Positions 34,918 through 44,519 of a DNA stretch of 55,667 bases are shown in pieces. The translations under genes were made by a program, and so were the position numbers. Numbering within the stretch: the stretch's first letter is position 1; each line of letters begins with the position of its first letter. The stretch spans positions 1 to 55,667 of the forward strand of contig NZ_JABXKL010000040.1 in assembly GCF_017114995.1 (NCBI RefSeq), written 5' to 3'. Under the pieces are notes generated by a model that was given only the letters and a program-made list of their open reading frames with translations, did no database searches and was not told where the DNA came from. Origin of the DNA: Nostoc sp. NMS9 (lineage in GTDB: Bacteria > Cyanobacteriota > Cyanobacteriia > Cyanobacteriales > Nostocaceae).

Positions 34918-35871
34918 TCATGCTAAATTCCTAATCACTTCAAGGAAATTCTTCAAAATTATAGATCCATTATCACTTCGCCAAACAGCAACGATTTCTA
35001 ATACTGGTGATTGTCCTTGTATAGAACGATAGACTACACCACATCGTTGAAGATTTTGTACGTTTGCCGGAAGTAGTGAAATCCCCATTCCACCTGCAAC
35101 TAAACTCAGAACAGTTGATATCCATGCTGCTTCTTGTCTGACTTTTGGCTGAAAACCTGCATCCACGCAAAGCCTATTAATTTGATCGCGTAAGTTATAT
35201 AACAAGTTATGTGGTGGTAAGATAAATTGCTCATTTGCCAGTGTTGCAAGTGAAATGCTAGTTAGCCTTACGAAACGATGGTTTTCCGGTAAAACAATGA
35301 CCAGCGATTCTTGAAGAATAGGCATAGAAGTCAAAACATCATCATTATTGCTTTTGATATTTTGCAAATTATGCAGATGAAAGAAACCTAAATCCAGTTG
35401 TTGGTTTCGCAACTTCTCAATTTGGTCATAGGAAGCTATTTCCTGTAACACCAATTCTACTTCTGGAAACTTCTGATGAAATGCTCGGAGGATATCGGGT
35501 AGTTTGCTGTTGGCGATGGATGTATTGATTCCTATAGTTAATCGTCCTTTCTCACCACGACTTAACTGTTGACCTGATTCAATTGCTCGTTCAACCTGAC
35601 TGAGAATTTGACAGGCTTCTTGCAAAAACTCATTTCCCGCATCTGTTAATTTTAACGGGCGCTGGTTGCGATCAAATAGTTGAAATCCAATTTTTTTCTC
35701 CAGCCGCTTGATTTGTCTACTCAGAAATCCCTGATCGATTTCCAGATATGCAGCAGCGTTGGTAAATCCTTGCTTCTGGGTTACAGCGATCGCATACTTC
35801 AGGTGACGCAGTTCTAGTTCATCCCAATTTGACCATTTGTGAGAGGCTAAAGATTCTTGTTTTTTCAGCAT
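34918..35871 (-). CDS. LysR-family transcriptional regulator
   Basis: A 317-residue regulator. The N-terminal winged helix-turn-helix reads LRHLKYAIAVTQKQGFTNAAAYLEIDQGFLSRQIKRLEKKIGFQLFDRNQRPLKLTDAGNEFL (residues about 20-83). The effector-binding domain follows (RLTIGINTSIANSKLPDILRAF, VELVLQEIA, QLDLGFFHL, VAGGMGISLLPANVQ). It is divergently transcribed from the aspartoacylase-like gene with only 47 bases between starts, so it probably regulates that gene and itself. A perfect ATGAC-N6-GTCAT operator lies in the gap. The inducer is unknown, possibly an acylated amino acid or its product. Confidence 0.92.
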   Translation of the reverse strand: MLKKQESLASHKWSNWDELELRHLKYAIAVTQKQGFTNAAAYLEIDQGFLSRQIKRLEKKIGFQLFDRNQRPLKLTDAGNEFLQEACQILSQVERAIESGQQLSRGEKGRLTIGINTSIANSKLPDILRAFHQKFPEVELVLQEIASYDQIEKLRNQQLDLGFFHLHNLQNIKSNNDDVLTSMPILQESLVIVLPENHRFVRLTSISLATLANEQFILPPHNLLYNLRDQINRLCVDAGFQPKVRQEAAWISTVLSLVAGGMGISLLPANVQNLQRCGVVYRSIQGQSPVLEIVAVWRSDNGSIILKNFLEVIRNLA

Positions 35872-35872
35872 T

Positions 35873-35888
35873 ATGACGTTTTAGTCAT
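35873..35888. promoter_or_regulatory. Candidate LysR operator ATGAC-N6-GTCAT
   Basis: A perfect dyad of the T-N11-A class, located 1 base from the lysR start codon and about 30 bases before the start of the divergent gene. The position fits autoregulation and control of the neighbour. Inferred only from sequence and position. Confidence 0.5.
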
Positions 35889-35918
35889 CGAATGTTGCAT
35901 AAACAAGGTGATTATATC

Positions 35919-36869
35919 ATGGTTTCCCAAGATATCTTCAGAGCAATACAACCACTTGCAATTAGGGAACCAGAAATGAAATTTAAGAGCCAAATCAATC
36001 GAGTATTGATTGGAGGTGGAACTCATGGGAACGAGTTTACTGGAGCATACTTGATCAAACTTTTTGAGCAATTTCCTGAGCTAATTCGTAAATCCAATTT
36101 TGAAACACTGACATTGTTGGCTAATCCTAAAGCATTTGCAGCAGGAACACGATACATTGACAAAGATTTAAATCGGTGCTTCCTGCGTCAAAATTTAGAG
36201 GATTCAACACTTTCTGGTTATGAGGATTTACTAGCTCAAGAGATTGACCATCTGTTTGGTCAAAATGGTAAAACTCCTGTTGATTTTATTTTGGATTTAC
36301 ATAGTACAACCGCCAACATGGGTGTAACCATCATTGTCGATAATGATCAACCCTTCAATCTGCAATTAGCCGCCTATCTCAGTTATGTTAATCCTTCAGT
36401 CAAGGTTTATAGTTCTGGAAACTCTGGTCGAGGTGATAATTCGCTGCGATCGCTTGGCAAATTTAGCGTTGCTATTGAGGTTGGCTCTGTTCCTCAAGGT
36501 GTTTTGAATCCAGATATTTTTCTGAAAACTGAAGCCATAATTTACACAATTTTAGATTATTTAGAACTGTACAACCAGGGAAAAGTACCAGCGTTCCCAA
36601 ATACTCTTATCTTCTACAGATATATAGAAGCAATTGATTATCCCAGAAACGAACACGGAGAAATTCAAGCCATGATCCATCCTCGGCTTCAGTTTAAAGA
36701 TTATGAGGTTTTAAATCCTGGCGATCCTATGTTCTTAACATTTGACGGTCAAACAATTCCCTACGAAGCCAACTCAACTACCTATCCTGTTTTTATTAAT
36801 GAAGCAGCTTATTACGAGAAAGGTATTGCCATGTGTTTTACCGAAAAACAAATGATTACTGTTGAATAA
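35919..36869 (+). CDS. Aspartoacylase-like zinc amidohydrolase (AspA/AstE family)
   Basis: A 316-residue zinc carboxypeptidase-fold enzyme. Zinc and substrate motifs are [16 protein letters not shown] (His and Glu ligands), DLNRCF, and [12 protein letters not shown] (third ligand His), with the catalytic Glu in [14 protein letters not shown]. This set matches aspartoacylase, which releases aspartate and an acid from N-acyl-aspartate. Start chosen at ATG 35919, which has AAGGTGA about 8 bases upstream; ATG 35892 would add nine residues. It is controlled probably by the divergent LysR gene. The natural substrate in cyanobacteria is not certain. Confidence 0.88.
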   Translation: MVSQDIFRAIQPLAIREPEMKFKSQINRVLIGGGTHGNEFTGAYLIKLFEQFPELIRKSNFETLTLLANPKAFAAGTRYIDKDLNRCFLRQNLEDSTLSGYEDLLAQEIDHLFGQNGKTPVDFILDLHSTTANMGVTIIVDNDQPFNLQLAAYLSYVNPSVKVYSSGNSGRGDNSLRSLGKFSVAIEVGSVPQGVLNPDIFLKTEAIIYTILDYLELYNQGKVPAFPNTLIFYRYIEAIDYPRNEHGEIQAMIHPRLQFKDYEVLNPGDPMFLTFDGQTIPYEANSTTYPVFINEAAYYEKGIAMCFTEKQMITVE

Positions 36870-36989
36870 GCCAAAATTAGGACTTACACAAAGAACTTTC
36901 AAGCACTCATCCACTTCCTCTGTCGTTCATTCTATTACCTGTATGTTAGTCTTGACAATTTAACTTTTAACACTTTAAAGGAGTTACTA

Positions 36990-37832
36990 ATGAACACTCA
37001 ACAGATAGAGCTTTATCAAAATATTCAAAGATTTTCTCTAGATGATGCTGATGCAGTTTTATCATTTACTCATCGATTAGCAAAAGACAACGGTTGGACA
37101 ACTAAATACACCCAACGTGTTATTAACGAATACAAAAAGTTTGCCTTTCTTGCCGTTATCGCTGGGCATCCTGTTAGTCCTTCTGCTCAAGTGGATCAAG
37201 TTTGGCATTTGCACTTAACCTACACTCACTCATACTGGGATGAGTTTTGTGGTAAAATATTACATAAATCATTGCATCATCATCCTAGTAGTGGCGGTTA
37301 TAGCGAGCAGGAAAAGCATCGCAGGTGGTATTACGAAACGCTGATTAGCTATGAAAAAATATTTAATGAGCGCCCACCGATTGATATTTGGCAGTCATCA
37401 AATATCCAATTCGATAATAATATTCAGTTCACACGAGTAAACACTCGTTGCTACTGGATTGTACCCAAACCATCCTTTACTTTTCTTCGATTGCCTGCGT
37501 TGAAATCGATGCTAATTGCGCTGTTATCATTTATGCTAGTTCTAGCAATGAGTAGCTTTTTCCCACTGATTGCTAATACTCATAACTATTCAAATAATTT
37601 GAATAGCTCTGAACTTGTGATGTCTCAGGTGGCTGAAAATACTCCACGTCCTGGCAATACACCAACATCTACCTTTGAGAATAATCACACTACCTCGGAC
37701 AAAGCTTCAGAGTGGTCTTGGTGGTGGCTTTTGTGGTTGCCAATATTAATTTTTTGTTTCTTGAGCCGTGGCGGTAACAGTAATGGCGGTGACAATAATA
37801 ATAATTGCAATAGTTGTGCCGGCTGTCTGTGA
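36990..37832 (+). CDS. Glycine-rich-domain-protein-like membrane protein with Cys-rich C-terminus
   Basis: A 280-residue protein. Residues 20-130 match the GRDP-like/DUF1399 type: FAFLAVIAGHPVSPSAQVDQVWHLHLTYTHSYWDEF, HHHPSSGGYSEQEKHRRWYYETLISYE. Two membrane stretches follow (LIALLSFMLVLAMSSFFPLI and WWWLLWLPILIFCFL) around an Asn/Thr/Pro-rich loop. The extreme C-terminus is SRGGNSNGGDNNNNCNSCAGCL, a Gly/Asn/Cys-rich tail as seen in TIGR04222-type membrane proteins. The His-rich segment could bind metal. The gene has GGAG six bases upstream of the ATG. It follows the aspartoacylase gene by 120 bases in the same direction. Function unknown. Confidence 0.75.
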   Translation: MNTQQIELYQNIQRFSLDDADAVLSFTHRLAKDNGWTTKYTQRVINEYKKFAFLAVIAGHPVSPSAQVDQVWHLHLTYTHSYWDEFCGKILHKSLHHHPSSGGYSEQEKHRRWYYETLISYEKIFNERPPIDIWQSSNIQFDNNIQFTRVNTRCYWIVPKPSFTFLRLPALKSMLIALLSFMLVLAMSSFFPLIANTHNYSNNLNSSELVMSQVAENTPRPGNTPTSTFENNHTTSDKASEWSWWWLLWLPILIFCFLSRGGNSNGGDNNNNCNSCAGCL

Positions 37833-37938
37833 TGAATCTGTTAGTAATGACTCCAATTTATAATAGGAATATGGCTATGCCAAATTTATGGAGTATTGAT
37901 TCGTTCCAAATTTCCCCACCTTGAAAAGGCTGGAATCT

Positions 37939-38130
37939 AGGACTTACGCATTGACAGGAAAGACCAAATATGTATCGATGATTTGAAAAACCACATCTAT
38001 CGTAGGGGCAATTCATGAATTGCTCCTACAGCGTGGGTCTATTTACCATCAAAGAATGATTAATAAAAACCTGAAACGATGTATTTACGTTGATACACAA
38101 CATGATTCTTTTGTACAGTACGTAAGTCCT
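37939..38130. mobile_element. 192-base MITE-like element, AGGACTTACG ends
   Basis: AGGACTTACG (37939-37948) and CGTAAGTCCT (38121-38130) are perfect inverted ends, flanked by T and TTA. Inside lies a near-perfect 28-base palindrome (38002-38029, GTAGGGGCAATTC...GAATTGCTCCTAC), itself a known type of dispersed cyanobacterial hairpin. No coding capacity. It fills the gap before the cyclophilin gene's 3' end and may form a stable RNA hairpin there. Confidence 0.65.
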
Positions 38131-38137
38131 TAATCTA

Positions 38138-39256
38138 TTAGGCAGCTTGCGGCTCAACTAAATTTTCTATTCCCTGAACGACTGTTGCCGATTCAATTTT
38201 GTCACCCGCCTTCAGTTTATCCAAAACTTCTCTGCCTTCAGTGAGATAGCCAAAAACGGCATAACGACCATCCAATAGGTTGCGTCCGGCGGGGGTAAGT
38301 TCTGGTTCAAACAAAAAGAAGAAAAATTGTGATGAGCCACCATTTACTTCACTTTCGGGACGAGCCATCACTACTGCACCAAAGGCAGAAAAAGGTAGAA
38401 CTGGCATATCAACGTAACGACCAGCTTCTTCTAGAGTAATGCCATAAGTAGGTGCTTTATCTCCTTGAACTAAGATTTCTAAGGGAATAGCACGATATTT
38501 GCCAGTTTTTGGGTCAATGAAACCCACATCTTTTCCAGCAGGATCTCCAGTTTGGAGAAAGTAAGACTCTTCAGAACGGGTAAATTCTAAACCATTATAA
38601 AAACCCCTGTGTACCAAATCTACAAAATTACCAGCAGTTACAGGGGCGCTATAACCGTCTACGACAAGAGCTAAATCGCCTTTGTTGGTTTTAATTTCTA
38701 CAGTGGCACGACCTTTAAGTTGTGGCAGGTTGCTATACTCAGCAGGCACTTTAAAGGGAAATTGTTTCACCATTGAATCTTCTAGCTGAGTAACGAGATT
38801 TAGTAGTTTAGTTCTCTCTTGCAGTATTTGTTCTTTATCTTTACTGTTCGCCAATTCTTGCAATTTACCCACCCCAGCTTTCAACTCGGTAATCCAAGCT
38901 TCGGCTTGGGGTTGGCGTTCTGCGGGAACGCTTGTTAAGATTTGGGAAGGTTTATCGAGAATGCGGGATGCTTGGCTGATGTCTTTGGAAATAGCACCCC
39001 AACGTCGATTCGCCCGCAGTTGGGCAGAGATGTCCTCTAAACTGCCTTGTAGTTGCCGCACAGGTTTGTTATCTATCGGGAGTGCATACCGCAACAAAGC
39101 CTTACCGTCGGTAATTGCATTACCTGCTGGGAGTGCGGCGCTACTGGAGGGAGTCCACCCAGCTGTAGTTATGCCTAAAAATATTGTTATCAGCAGTATT
39201 GCCATTAGGCTCTTCTTCAGCCAGGATTTTAATAAGTTAAGCATGGGATAACTCAA
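38138..39256 (-). CDS. TLP40-like cyclophilin-type peptidyl-prolyl cis-trans isomerase
   Basis: A 372-residue secreted or lumenal protein. A membrane/signal segment (SLMAILLITIFLGITTAGW) starts the protein; ATG 39244 (MLNLLKSWLKK) is an alternative start to the first Met. A helical N-terminal domain (about 45-180, with ISQASRILDKPSQILTSVPAE) is followed by a cyclophilin domain from about 185 (ATVEIKTNKGDLALVVDGYSAPVTAGNFVDLVHRGFYNGLEF, GGSSQFFFFLFEPEL, YAVFGYLTEG). This is the layout of the thylakoid-lumen protein TLP40 and its cyanobacterial homologue, which assist folding and photosystem repair. It is divergent from efp. Confidence 0.92.
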   Translation of the reverse strand: MSYPMLNLLKSWLKKSLMAILLITIFLGITTAGWTPSSSAALPAGNAITDGKALLRYALPIDNKPVRQLQGSLEDISAQLRANRRWGAISKDISQASRILDKPSQILTSVPAERQPQAEAWITELKAGVGKLQELANSKDKEQILQERTKLLNLVTQLEDSMVKQFPFKVPAEYSNLPQLKGRATVEIKTNKGDLALVVDGYSAPVTAGNFVDLVHRGFYNGLEFTRSEESYFLQTGDPAGKDVGFIDPKTGKYRAIPLEILVQGDKAPTYGITLEEAGRYVDMPVLPFSAFGAVVMARPESEVNGGSSQFFFFLFEPELTPAGRNLLDGRYAVFGYLTEGREVLDKLKAGDKIESATVVQGIENLVEPQAA

Positions 39257-39446
39257 ATGCAGCAGTGAATTGTTGACTGGACGTAACCCATAAATAATCT
39301 TCCCACGTTAGGTGATGAGTGGAGCAGAGGTCTAGGGCAGAGGAAAAATAACTAATGACAATAACACTAAACTAATGACAAATGCCCAATGACGACCCTA
39401 GAAGGGTACAATAAATGCCGATTGTCTTCCAAAATTTGAAAGTTTC

Positions 39447-40004
39447 ATGATCTCCAGTAACGACTTTCGACCCGGTGTTTCAATTGTATTGGATGGGTCT
39501 GTATGGCGAGTGCTTGAATTCTTGCACGTCAAACCAGGCAAAGGTTCCGCCTTTGTACGAACTAAGCTAAAAAATGTCCAGAGTGGGAGCGTGATGGAAA
39601 AAACGTTCCGCGCCGGGGAAACAGTGCCGCAAGCCACTCTAGAAAAAAGTACGATGCAGCATACCTATAAAGAAGGCGATGAGTTTGTCTTTATGGATAT
39701 GGAAACCTACGAAGAAGGCAGATTGACTCGCGAACAAATTGGCGATCGCGTCAAGTACCTCAAGGAAGGTATGGAAGCTGAAGTGATTCGGTGGGGCGAA
39801 CAGGTATTGGGAGTAGAGTTACCTAAGTCTGTGGTTCTGGAAATTGTCCAAACAGATCCAGGTTTAAAAGGTGACACCGCCACAGGTGGCTCAAAACCAG
39901 CAACTCTAGAAACTGGTGCAGTTGTGATGGTTCCTTTGTTTATTTCCCAAGGAGAACGCATCAAAGTTGATACCCAGGAAGATAAATATATCAGCAGGGA
40001 ATAA
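39447..40004 (+). CDS. efp: Translation elongation factor P
   Basis: A 185-residue factor that helps ribosomes through polyproline stretches. It has the KOW-like N-terminal domain with [43 protein letters not shown] (PGKG loop, Lys32, tip of domain I), the middle OB domain [19 protein letters not shown], and domain III with [30 protein letters not shown] and the typical end ...[16 protein letters not shown]. No EpmA/EpmB/EarP modification gene adjoins. It is the first of the efp-accB-arsR run, as is common in cyanobacteria. Confidence 0.97.
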   Translation: MISSNDFRPGVSIVLDGSVWRVLEFLHVKPGKGSAFVRTKLKNVQSGSVMEKTFRAGETVPQATLEKSTMQHTYKEGDEFVFMDMETYEEGRLTREQIGDRVKYLKEGMEAEVIRWGEQVLGVELPKSVVLEIVQTDPGLKGDTATGGSKPATLETGAVVMVPLFISQGERIKVDTQEDKYISRE

Positions 40005-40113
40005 CTTTCATCTCTACGGAGATGCTTGCTCTCGATTGAAATCCCTACATAGGGATTAATTCCCTGCCACACTTAAAATGCTAATTTACGGATAGGTCGA
40101 GGTAATAAAAACT

Positions 40114-40671
40114 GTGCCATTGGACTTTAATGAAATCCGCCAACTATTGGCAACTATCGCACAAACAGATATTGCAGAAGTCATACTCAAAAGCGATGAT
40201 TTTGAGCTAACAGTCCGTAAGGCTGTGAGCGTTAGCAATCAGATGTTGTCGGTAGGTCAAGGGACTTTAGGCGGTGTGGTAGGTTCAGGCTTGACATCGG
40301 GTTCATCTGGGGGAAACCAGGTGAGCGGAAGTCAGCTAACAGAGGTGTCCACATCTCGTGTATTTGAGAATACTGGAACTAGCACACAAATGCAGTTATC
40401 AGTAAATCCTCCCTCAACCATTGACCAGAGATTAGTAGAAGTGCCTTCCCCAATGGTAGGAACGTTTTATCGTGCTCCTGCGCCTGGGGAAGTGGCATTT
40501 GTGGAAGTGGGCGATCGCGTCCGCAAGGGTCAAACAGTCTGTATCATTGAAGCCATGAAGCTGATGAATGAAATCGAAGCCGACGTCTCTGGACAGGTGA
40601 TGGAAATTCTCCTTGAAAATGGCGACGCTGTAGAATATGGTCAACCTTTGATGCGAATTAACCCTGATTAA
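40114..40671 (+). CDS. accB: Acetyl-CoA carboxylase biotin carboxyl carrier protein
   Basis: A 185-residue protein carrying biotin for malonyl-CoA synthesis, the first step of fatty acid synthesis. The start is GTG 40114 ([19 protein letters not shown]), with GAGG about 12 bases upstream. The N-terminal part binds the carboxylase, a Gly/Ser-rich linker spans about 45-100, and the biotinyl domain is at 108-185 ([37 protein letters not shown] with Lys149 as the biotin site). It lies 109 bases after efp, the conserved cyanobacterial order. Confidence 0.96.
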   Translation: MPLDFNEIRQLLATIAQTDIAEVILKSDDFELTVRKAVSVSNQMLSVGQGTLGGVVGSGLTSGSSGGNQVSGSQLTEVSTSRVFENTGTSTQMQLSVNPPSTIDQRLVEVPSPMVGTFYRAPAPGEVAFVEVGDRVRKGQTVCIIEAMKLMNEIEADVSGQVMEILLENGDAVEYGQPLMRINPD

Positions 40672-40733
40672 GTATTAATGTATATATGATGTGAGTCATT
40701 GTTAAAACTTTCAGTCCTTGCGGGTCAACCCTG

Positions 40734-41081
40734 ATGAAACAAACGTTGCCTTTACCACCAGAAGTGGTGCAACAAGTAGCTGAATACTTCAGCCTGTTAA
40801 GTGAGCCAATGCGCCTACGACTGCTACACTTATTACGGGATGAAGAAAAATGCGTGCAAGAGTTGGTAGAGGCAACACAGACTTCTCAGGCAAATGTATC
40901 AAAACACCTGAAGGTAATGTGGCAAGCAGGTATTCTTAGCCGCCGCAGTGAAGGAACTTGCGCCTATTACCGGGTGGAGGATCAAATGATTTTTGAGTTG
41001 TGTAATCGGGTTTGCGATCGCCTCGCCACAAGGTTAGAGCAGCAAGCCCGTAATTTTCGTGTGTTAAATAGCAAACGGTAA
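40734..41081 (+). CDS. ArsR-family winged-helix regulator
   Basis: A 115-residue repressor-type protein: LSEPMRLRLLHLLRDEEKCVQELVEATQTSQANVSKHLKVMWQAGILSRRSEGTCAYYRVEDQ covers the winged helix. The usual metal-binding ELCVCDL motif is replaced by EKCVQELVE, and the C-terminal helix has no paired His/Asp ligands, so metal sensing by the classical sites is doubtful; Cys residues at EKC, TC and LCNRVC might sense a different signal. It lies 62 bases after accB in the same direction, but a promoter of its own is possible. Targets unknown. Confidence 0.85.
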   Translation: MKQTLPLPPEVVQQVAEYFSLLSEPMRLRLLHLLRDEEKCVQELVEATQTSQANVSKHLKVMWQAGILSRRSEGTCAYYRVEDQMIFELCNRVCDRLATRLEQQARNFRVLNSKR

Positions 41082-41177
41082 GTGTAAGAGAGTTATGAAT
41101 TATGAGTTATGAGTTATAAATTAAAACTCCTCACTCCTGCACAGACGCGATTAATCGCGTCTCTACTCCTAACTTTT
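41082..41177. repeat. Heptad repeats around a GACGCGATTAATCGCGTC palindrome
   Basis: GAGTTAT heptads, CTCCTCACTCC heptads, the 20-base palindrome (41143-41162), and CTCCTAACTT. The same layout as at 26761. It lies in the convergent gap between arsR and the GerMN gene. Confidence 0.65.
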
Positions 41178-41789
41178 TTAAAGGGGATAATTTTTCTGAA
41201 ACTGTTCACGAGTTAGCGGTTGTTGTAACTCTACACCCTCACCGCCTAAAACATCCAACGGTTTGCCATTCACGTCAATGTACACTTTGGCTTTGGGATT
41301 TAAAGTTGTTGCAGTGTAAACAACTTGTCCCACACGACCCATCATTGAGGTGCTACCACCACCGCTGGTAAAATCTTCAGATAAATTAACGTGAACCTCA
41401 TCATTTTCTGACTTCAGCCCCAATAGCTTGGTTCCTTTGGGGATAGTTGTCGAATCTGTCCCTTCTGTTGGACCTGCTAACAAACTTTGGAAAGCTGCTT
41501 CTAAAGCCTGGTTAGGTAGTACAGAAGCTACTCTAACAGGCTGGGGAACCAAAGTAACATTTTTATTGTTTGGTCTTAGCCAGTAAACGTTGGGGGTGTT
41601 CTCATTACCTGGCTGCCTAGTTGATGGCTGTACTGGCTGTTCAATACGCCCAGAGGGGTTTGACGGTGTAGGAGTATTGCTGGATTGTGTGGTAAACCAA
41701 GCTACACCGCCACCCACCGCTACAACCGCTGCTGACACAGCTGCAATTACGCCTGAAGAAATACGATTAGATCCTTGTTGGTCCTTCAT
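41178..41789 (-). CDS. GerMN-domain envelope protein
   Basis: A 203-residue protein from ATG 41789, which has GGAAGG ten bases upstream. It has one N-terminal membrane helix (GVIAAVSAAVVAVGGGVAWF), a Ser/Pro/Asn linker (SSNTPTPSNPSGRIEQPVQPS) and a GerMN domain (about 65-203): VYWLRPNNKNVTLVPQPV, LEAAFQSLLAGPTEGT, TIPKGTKLLGLKSENDEVHVNLSEDF, GRVGQVVYTATTLNPKAKVYIDVNGKPLD. GerMN domains occur in spore germination proteins and LpqB-type lipoproteins; in cyanobacteria they are envelope proteins of unknown role. No catalytic residue is visible. Confidence 0.85.
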   Translation of the reverse strand: MKDQQGSNRISSGVIAAVSAAVVAVGGGVAWFTTQSSNTPTPSNPSGRIEQPVQPSTRQPGNENTPNVYWLRPNNKNVTLVPQPVRVASVLPNQALEAAFQSLLAGPTEGTDSTTIPKGTKLLGLKSENDEVHVNLSEDFTSGGGSTSMMGRVGQVVYTATTLNPKAKVYIDVNGKPLDVLGGEGVELQQPLTREQFQKNYPL

Positions 41790-42102
41790 GTTCAAAACCT
41801 TCCTAACTGAGGGCTGATATGGTAGTTATGTGAGGAGCAGCCTGGTTAAAGACGATACTTATAGGTAGAGAGTTTCCCGCAATCTAGAGGAGACTTAATG
41901 CCTCTTAATTCTGTAAGTCCCCAATTCAATTTTAGAATTTTTATTTCTAATCCGTCACCTACCAAATTATCTAAATTTTGGGGAGTGGGGAGTGAAAAGT
42001 TAAGAGTTAGGAGTTAGGAGTTAGAAGTTGGGGACAAACGGACAAGGGAGATAAGGGGGAATTATTGAACAAGTCTCTCCTTTGTCTCCCCTTCTTCCTT
42101 GT
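41790..42102. other. Repeat-rich spacer between proS and the GerMN gene
   Basis: Contains GTTAGGA heptads (42001-42030), GGAGATAAGG-type repeats and CCCATGC heptads that continue into the proS 3' end at 42120. No gene recognised. Confidence 0.5.
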
Positions 42103-43947
42103 CTACCTTGTCTCTTCTCCATGCCCCATGCCCCATGCCCTATGCCCTATTGCTTCCGTAATCCACTGTTTGAGTGTTGTTGTCACTTCATCAATGACTA
42201 TTTCTTGAGATTTACGGGTGGCTCTTTCTACAACTTCAACTTTGCCATTAGCGATCGCTCGTCCGGTTACAATTCTATAAGGTATGCCAATCAAGTCCGC
42301 ATCTTTAAATTTCACTCCCGCCCGTTCGTCGCGGTCATCTAGTAGGGTTTCAATTCCCGCTTGATTGAGTTCTGTGTAAAGTTTTTGGGCGATTTCGATT
42401 TGTTGAGCATCCTTGATGTTAGGAATTGTGACGATCGCGTGGTAGGGTGCGATCGCAACTGGCCAAATAATCCCATCTTTATCGTAAGATTGCTCGACGG
42501 CAGCTTGTGCTAGTCGTGATACACCTACACCAAAACAACCCATAAATAGCGGCTTTTCTTCACCCTGTTCATTGGTATAAGTTGCACCCATCGCTTGGGA
42601 ATATTTAGTACCTAATTGGAAGATGTGACCTGCTTCAATTCCACGGGCGCTTTGTAGGCTTTGTTCTGGGTTGTGGATGGCGCGATCGCCTGGTCTTGCC
42701 TTACGTATATCTACTACTGTACTTGGCAATGTAAATTGCTCACCCCAATTAGCACCAACGACGTGATAGCCAGTTTCATTCGCGCCTGTAACAAAGTTTT
42801 TTAAATCAACGGCTGTTTGATCTACCAAGCGCAAAAATTTAGGATGAATCTGTTTATTAGCGGTAATATATTCATCTGTGATGTCTGGCGCAATGTACCC
42901 TAAAGGTAGAGATTTAGCTGTCCATGCTTGCTGGGCTTCTACATTTGGTACATTCAAACTAATAATAGTTTTAGCGCCATATTCAGAAGCTAGTTTGGTC
43001 AATTCATTTTGCAACTTGACTTCATTAACTTCCTGATCGCCTCGGATGCTTACCAGAACCAACACTGTTATACCATTATCATAAACTGTTTGATAAAGGA
43101 CATTTTTCACTAATTGAGTGGGAGAAGAGTTGAGGAGTTGACACACCTTTTCAATCGTCTCTGTTCCAGGTGTATCGCGTTTCTCGTAGGTTGTAAACCG
43201 TGAAGTTTCGGCGTCAATTGGTAAAGAAACAGCCTTTTCTACGTTAGCGGCGTATTTACCATCATCAGTGTAGAGAACTTCGTCTTCGCCAGCTTCCGCC
43301 AAAATCATAAATTCTGTGGAACCAGAACCGCCAATTGCACCAGAATCAGCTTCCACTGCCCGAAAAGCTAAACCAGAACGCCGCAGGATATTACTGTAGG
43401 CTTTATACATATCCTGGTAAGTTTCTTTGAGGCTGGCTTCATCAGCGTGGAAAGAGTAGCCGTCCTTCATGATAAATTCACGTCCACGCATTAAACCAAA
43501 GCGGGGACGAATTTCGTCGCGGAATTTGGTTTGAATTTGGTAGAGATGTAGCGGTAGCTGGCGATAAGAGCGAATCATATCACGAGCGATCGCTGTGATT
43601 ACTTCTTCATGAGTTGGGCCTAATCCTAATTGTTGCTCACGGCGGTCAATTAGAGAAAACATAATCCCCTCAGCTTTGGTGTAAGTGTCCCAGCGTCCCG
43701 ATTCTTTCCATAAATCAGCAGGTTGTAATTGTGGTAAGAGACATTCTTGTGCGCCTGTAGCGTTCATTTCTTCCCGCACAATCTGGGAAACTTTTTGCAG
43801 TACCCGCCACATTAGCGGCAAATAAGCATAGATACCACTACCGATGCGACGAATGTAACCTGCACGGAGTAATAATTTATGGCTGGGAATCTCAGCATCA
43901 GCCGGATCATCCCGCAGTGTAACAAATAACATTTGTGAAAGTCGCAT
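42103..43947 (-). CDS. proS: Prolyl-tRNA synthetase, bacterial type with editing insertion
   Basis: A 614-residue class II synthetase. Motif 1 region [25 protein letters not shown], motif 2 around [27 protein letters not shown], motif 3 [17 protein letters not shown], the inserted Cys-Pro editing domain (about 225-405) and an anticodon-binding domain ([34 protein letters not shown]) are all present. Homologues usually end near the LKQWI helix; here about 14 extra residues ([14 protein letters not shown]) are encoded by CCCATGC heptads, so the repeat has been captured as a C-terminal tail. Confidence 0.96.
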   Translation of the reverse strand: MRLSQMLFVTLRDDPADAEIPSHKLLLRAGYIRRIGSGIYAYLPLMWRVLQKVSQIVREEMNATGAQECLLPQLQPADLWKESGRWDTYTKAEGIMFSLIDRREQQLGLGPTHEEVITAIARDMIRSYRQLPLHLYQIQTKFRDEIRPRFGLMRGREFIMKDGYSFHADEASLKETYQDMYKAYSNILRRSGLAFRAVEADSGAIGGSGSTEFMILAEAGEDEVLYTDDGKYAANVEKAVSLPIDAETSRFTTYEKRDTPGTETIEKVCQLLNSSPTQLVKNVLYQTVYDNGITVLVLVSIRGDQEVNEVKLQNELTKLASEYGAKTIISLNVPNVEAQQAWTAKSLPLGYIAPDITDEYITANKQIHPKFLRLVDQTAVDLKNFVTGANETGYHVVGANWGEQFTLPSTVVDIRKARPGDRAIHNPEQSLQSARGIEAGHIFQLGTKYSQAMGATYTNEQGEEKPLFMGCFGVGVSRLAQAAVEQSYDKDGIIWPVAIAPYHAIVTIPNIKDAQQIEIAQKLYTELNQAGIETLLDDRDERAGVKFKDADLIGIPYRIVTGRAIANGKVEVVERATRKSQEIVIDEVTTTLKQWITEAIGHRAWGMGHGEETR

Positions 43948-44049
43948 CGTTTAATCCCTTTCCAGAATCTCTAATTTGTTTATAAACCACCTGGCGATTA
44001 TAAATCGCGGCCACACAAACTCTTGTCCGCCTGAGTGCATTAAGAAGCC

Positions 44050-44399
44050 AATACGGTTCGGTTAAGATCCCCCCGCCGGCAGCGACCCCCTTAAAAAGGG
44101 GGTAAAAGAGGGTTAAAAGCCCCCCTTTTGAAGGACAAGGCTGTTTCATTCCCTAAAGAGCTTTAAAAATCAAGGGTTATAGCAATTTAAAATTGGTTAT
44201 TTTGTTACCAGCGTGTCGATAAAATGAACTATTTTACTGATATTTAAGTGCTTAAATGTTCATCTCATCGTCACCCTTACTTACAATTTTCTCGCTAACC
44301 ATCTTGACAAATCCTGTTTGAAATGGAATGAAACAGCCCTGCCTTTTGAAGGGGGGTTGGGGGATCTTCAAAATATTAGAACGTTAACCGAACCGTATT
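44050..44399. mobile_element. 350-base foldback MITE with AATACGGTTCGGTTAA ends
   Basis: A perfect 16-base terminal inverted repeat is AATACGGTTCGGTTAA (44050-44065) and its complement TTAACCGAACCGTATT (44384-44399). A second inverted pair, 14 bases, is GGCTGTTTCATTCC (44139-44152) and GGAATGAAACAGCC (44325-44338), and C-rich versus G-rich arms (GATCCCCC / GGGGGATC) also pair. The core of about 170 bases is unique and non-coding. Structure seen directly; non-autonomous transposition is inferred. The TA within each end allows an IS630-like TA-target reading. Confidence 0.75.
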
Positions 44400-44400
44400 A

Positions 44401-44476
44401 AAAGGTATTCTAGTTTTTGAACCTGCGAGGTACGCAAAGTGCAAGCGAGATCGGCATCTTACAGCCGTTAAGATAT
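44401..44476. repeat. Repeat unit, left copy (related to 45206-45312)
   Basis: AAGGTATTCTAGTTTTTGAA opens the unit and TTACAGCCGTTAAGATAT closes it. A second copy after the pseudogene has GGTATCCTAGTTTTCTAACC and TTACAGCCGTTAGGATATC. The ends are nearly inverted to each other (GGTATCCTAG versus TTAGGATATC), so each copy may fold as a hairpin. Confidence 0.45.
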
Positions 44477-44519
44477 GGCATGATATAATCTTTGCAACTA
44501 TTTAATCTAGGTCTAGGTT

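Larger units (their letters stand above)
43948..44519. other. Spacer between proS and the Uma2 pseudogene
   Basis: 570 bases, mostly the 350-base inverted-repeat element at 44050-44399, with a further short repeat after it (44401-44476). No intact gene. Confidence 0.5.
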
